From the NCBI GenBank assembly GCA_023388605.1, contig JAEWFX010000050.1, positions 1 through 27,337 of the forward strand: DNA of 27,337 nt, in the 5' to 3' direction. Origin of the DNA: Bacillota bacterium (GTDB lineage: Bacteria > Bacillota > Clostridia > Saccharofermentanales > DTU023). How positions within the stretch are numbered: the first letter of the stretch is position 1; each line of letters starts with the position of its first letter. Below, one piece after another: positions 24,763 to 27,337 of this stretch. Under the pieces are notes generated by a model that was not told where the DNA came from, ran no database searches, and saw only the letters and a list, made by a program, of their open reading frames with translations. The translations under genes were made by a program, and so were the position numbers.

Positions 24763-25491
24763 ATGCGCCGTTTTTGCGAGTTTTTATCCCATACACCATT
24801 GTTCACTGATCTGCCGATATCTGTGTATCAAGAGTTTTGTACCAATGCTAATGCTCGCAATTTTGCCAAAGGAGAAGTGGTGGCTCGTGAAGGCGAAAAG
24901 TGTCCTGGCATAGGCATCATCGTCGAGGGTCAGGTAGCCAAACAAAAGTTTTCACCTTCAGGTTCATATTCCACACTTGAACTCCTAGGTAGGGGCGATA
25001 CTTTCGGTGAAGAACTAGTTTTCAGTAGGAATAGAAGACATACTACAGGTCTTGAGACTATTACTCCATGTCGTATCGTTTTTCTCGACTATGAGAATTT
25101 GCTGGATATGTTTGCGAAATCTCCACAGATGATCACCAATTTCCTGTGCCTATTATCTGATCGTTTATTGACACACGGTCAGAGAATATACATACTCTCA
25201 CAACGCACTTTACGTAACCGCATCGCTTGTTACTTATTGGAGTTGTTGAGAGATCAATTAGCATTAGAAGATATTACTTTAGAAGAAGCTTCTAAAATTA
25301 TCTCTACTCAAGCGATAGAACTACCTTCTTCTAAGGAGGTGATCGCTCGTCTCTTAGCCATGCCCAGGCCATCTTTTTCTCGAGAATTAATAAGTATGGA
25401 ACGTGATGGCTTGATCAGAGTGAGTGGTCGTGTAATTTGGTTGTTGAATTTGGAGGCACTGGAGTCTGGGATCACAGAGGATTATGCCTAA
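24763..25491 (+). CDS. Crp/Fnr-family transcriptional regulator
   Basis: This 242-residue protein has an N-terminal cyclic-nucleotide-type jelly roll (about 14-110, with GRGDTFGEELVF at 77-88), a dimer helix (about 112-145) and a C-terminal winged helix. The recognition region is LPSSKEVIARLLAMPRPSFSRELISMERDGLIRV (about 188-220). The Arg-Ser pair that binds the cAMP phosphate in E. coli CRP is not conserved (RRHTT here), and the cysteines do not form an FNR iron-sulfur pattern. The effector is therefore unknown. I chose the ATG at 24763 with GAGGA upstream; earlier in-frame starts lie in, or just after, the tRNA. It sits 29 bases after tRNA-Leu and 23 before fhs, which it may regulate. Confidence 0.88.
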   Translation: MRRFCEFLSHTPLFTDLPISVYQEFCTNANARNFAKGEVVAREGEKCPGIGIIVEGQVAKQKFSPSGSYSTLELLGRGDTFGEELVFSRNRRHTTGLETITPCRIVFLDYENLLDMFAKSPQMITNFLCLLSDRLLTHGQRIYILSQRTLRNRIACYLLELLRDQLALEDITLEEASKIISTQAIELPSSKEVIARLLAMPRPSFSRELISMERDGLIRVSGRVIWLLNLEALESGITEDYA

Positions 25492-25514
25492 TTGACCAAT
25501 AAGGAGGTCAGAGT

Positions 25515-27182
25515 ATGCACAAGAGTGATTTAGCCATTGCACAAGAAGCAAAACTATTGCCCATTGTCGAGGTAGCCGCCAAACTCGGTATCGATCCAGC
25601 TGCTTGTGAGTACTATGGCCAGCACATCGCTAAAATCGATTTCACCAAGACCAAAAAATCTAATTCGGGCAAGTTGATTTTAGTGACAGCGATCAGCCCC
25701 ACACCAGCAGGCGAAGGCAAGACTACTACCACAGTCGGTTTGGCAGATGCCCTACAGGCACGTGGCAAGAAGGTCTCAGCTGCTTTACGTGAGCCTTCTC
25801 TCGGCCCCGTTTTTGGTGTAAAAGGTGGTGCGGCTGGCGGTGGATATGCACAAGTCGTGCCGATGGAGCAATTGAATTTGCATTTCACTGGTGATTTTCA
25901 TGCCATCGGTGCAGCGAATAACTTATTGGCAGCACTTTTAGATAATCATATCCATCAAGGCAATGCTCTCGGTATCGATCCGCGCAATATTATCTGGAAA
26001 CGCTGCGTCGATATGAATGATCGACAATTGCGTCATATTGTTTCTGGCCTACACGGAAAGACCAACGGTGTTCCACGTGAGGACGGATTTGATATCACTG
26101 TTGCTTCAGAGATTATGGCGGTTTTCTGTCTGTCAGAATCCTATGAAGATTTGAAGGAGCGTCTGGCACGTATTATTGTCGCCTATAACTATCAAGGCGA
26201 GCCTGTTACTTGCGGTGACCTCAAAGCAGCTGGTGCTTTATCCGTTTTGCTCAAAGAAGCATTCAAGCCCAATTTAGTGCAAACTCTGGAACACACACCG
26301 ATATTTGTTCACGGTGGACCTTTTGCCAATATTGCTCATGGTTGCAACAGTGTCTTAGCGACTAAGTTAGCTCTTGAGCACAGTGAATATGTGGTGACTG
26401 AGGCAGGTTTTGGTGCTGATTTAGGCGCTGAGAAATTCATCGATATCAAGTGTCGTCTAGCAGATCTCAAGCCTGCGGCGACGGTTTTAGTCGCTACTGT
26501 GCGTGCCTTAAAGATGCACGGCGGTGTCGCCAAAGCAGATCTACAAGCTGAGAACCTAGAAGCGTTGACAGCTGGCTTCGCCAATCTGAGACGACATGTC
26601 TCAAATATCAAGGAAGTATTTGATTTGCCAGTAGTAGTGGCCATCAATCGTTTCACTCAAGATACTGATGCTGAGATCGCTAAGTTAAAAGAATTATGTG
26701 CTGAAGTAGGAGTTGATGCCATCGCTGTAGATTTCTGGGGTCAAGGTGGTCAAGGAGGTCTGGAGTTGGCTGATCGAGTTATAGAATTGGTCGATCAACC
26801 TAGAGAAACTATGAGCTTCACTTATGACCTAGATCTCAGTTTGGCAGACAAGGTCAGAACCATTGTCAAACGTATCTATCGTGGTGATGATATAGAGATC
26901 ACCAAGGGATGTCTTAATAAAATCAAAAAAATCGAGCAAATGGGTTTTGGCAATTTACCAATTTGTATGGCCAAGACACAGTATAGTTTTTCTGATGATC
27001 AGAAATTGTTGGGAGCACCTGAGAATTTCAATGTGACTATCCGTGATGTGAGAGTTGCGGCAGGAGCAGGTTTTGTCGTCGTTTTGACCGGTGATGTTAT
27101 GACCATGCCTGGTCTGCCCAAGCAACCAGCTGCTGAACAGATGGATTTATTGGCTGATGGCAGCATTATCGGCTTGTCCTAA
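25515..27182 (+). CDS. fhs: Formate-tetrahydrofolate ligase
   Basis: This 555-residue enzyme makes 10-formyl-THF from formate, ATP and THF, feeding purine synthesis, initiator formylation or the methyl branch of acetogenesis. It shows the P-loop TPAGEGKTTT (63-72), REPSLGPVFGVKGGAAGGGYAQVVPME (about 92-118), the TGDFHAI segment, HGGPFANIAHGCNS and the C-terminal FVVVLTGDVMTMPGLPK. The length is standard. The ribosome site AAGGAGG is strong. The gene follows the Crp/Fnr regulator and is followed 10 bases later by another gene with its own AGGAGG. Confidence 0.98.
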   Translation: MHKSDLAIAQEAKLLPIVEVAAKLGIDPAACEYYGQHIAKIDFTKTKKSNSGKLILVTAISPTPAGEGKTTTTVGLADALQARGKKVSAALREPSLGPVFGVKGGAAGGGYAQVVPMEQLNLHFTGDFHAIGAANNLLAALLDNHIHQGNALGIDPRNIIWKRCVDMNDRQLRHIVSGLHGKTNGVPREDGFDITVASEIMAVFCLSESYEDLKERLARIIVAYNYQGEPVTCGDLKAAGALSVLLKEAFKPNLVQTLEHTPIFVHGGPFANIAHGCNSVLATKLALEHSEYVVTEAGFGADLGAEKFIDIKCRLADLKPAATVLVATVRALKMHGGVAKADLQAENLEALTAGFANLRRHVSNIKEVFDLPVVVAINRFTQDTDAEIAKLKELCAEVGVDAIAVDFWGQGGQGGLELADRVIELVDQPRETMSFTYDLDLSLADKVRTIVKRIYRGDDIEITKGCLNKIKKIEQMGFGNLPICMAKTQYSFSDDQKLLGAPENFNVTIRDVRVAAGAGFVVVLTGDVMTMPGLPKQPAAEQMDLLADGSIIGLS

Positions 27183-27192
27183 AGGAGGATTT

Positions 27193-27337
27193 ATGGAGCA
27201 AATTCAAGCAATTCTCGACAAAACAGTAGAATTGGGACATCAGATCGGATTCTGTGATACTCGTGGAACTGTAGTAGCTTGCACTAATCCAGAAGAAAAA
27301 GGAACGGTAGATAGTGTCGCCCGCAATTTTTTCAAGT
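27193..27337 (+). CDS. N-terminal fragment of a protein resembling a sugar-diacid/PAS-like sensor domain
   Basis: The gene starts with ATG at 27193 behind AAAGGAGG and runs off the window, so only 48 codons are seen. The segment LDKTVELGHQIGFCDTRG followed by TVVACTNPEEKGTV resembles the start of the putative sugar-diacid recognition domain of CdaR-like regulators (a helix, then a strand-turn-strand with D..G.V.A...PE..GT). It is close behind fhs and probably co-transcribed. The assignment rests on a short pattern and is tentative; the gene itself is convincing. Confidence 0.5.
   Translation, partial: MEQIQAILDKTVELGHQIGFCDTRGTVVACTNPEEKGTVDSVARNFFK

Overview
The window is a housekeeping-rich stretch of a low-to-moderate GC Gram-positive chromosome, most likely a member of class Clostridia (Bacillota). 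Evidence: Gram-positive style lipoproteins and a membrane-anchored S11 carboxypeptidase, strong AGGAGG ribosome sites, separate secD and secF genes, a cysteine-rich clostridial-type HisS and a formate-tetrahydrofolate ligase. I cannot place the genus. The base composition looks uniform by eye, and I see no phage genes, insertion sequences or CRISPR arrays. No gene-free stretch exceeds 300 bases; the largest is the 237-base divergent region at 6551-6787.

Layout. (1) 1-3670, plus strand: a tight operon of a truncated charged/coiled-coil single-pass membrane protein, a 598-residue threonine synthase-like protein that has lost the PLP lysine and the other cofactor motifs, and a two-gene ThrE-type threonine/serine exporter. 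This is the most unusual locus here. (2) 3705-6550, minus strand: release factor 3 (prfC) and a ROK-family repressor. (3) 6788-12029, plus strand: a ribose/galactose-type sugar ABC importer (ATPase, permease, binding lipoprotein), an intrinsic terminator, a D-lyxose isomerase-type cupin sugar isomerase and a D-2-hydroxyacid dehydrogenase. The divergent ROK gene carries a perfect 16-bp palindrome over its own -10 box and is the obvious candidate regulator. (4) 12101-16325: secD-secF with promoter and terminator, then a D,D-carboxypeptidase and a small lipoprotein. (5) 16400-17786: rplM-rpsI with a strong promoter and terminator, then tsaE, whose start lies directly behind that terminator. (6) 17790-19000, minus strand: tsaB-rimI, tail to tail with tsaE. 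(7) 19123-24545: hisS-aspS-lepB-lepA, with only 1-3 bases between genes. (8) 24651-27337: tRNA-Leu(UAG), a Crp/Fnr-family regulator, fhs, and the start of another gene cut by the window edge.

How the genes work together: most encode translation (L13, S9, RF3, EF4, HisRS, AspRS, tRNA-Leu, t6A synthesis by TsaB/TsaE, RimI), protein export (SecDF, signal peptidase I) and the cell envelope. Two accessory modules interrupt this: sugar uptake/isomerisation under ROK control, and a threonine exporter paired with an apparent threonine-synthase pseudoenzyme. For the second module I propose, as inference only, a sensor or partner role of the dead enzyme for the exporter.
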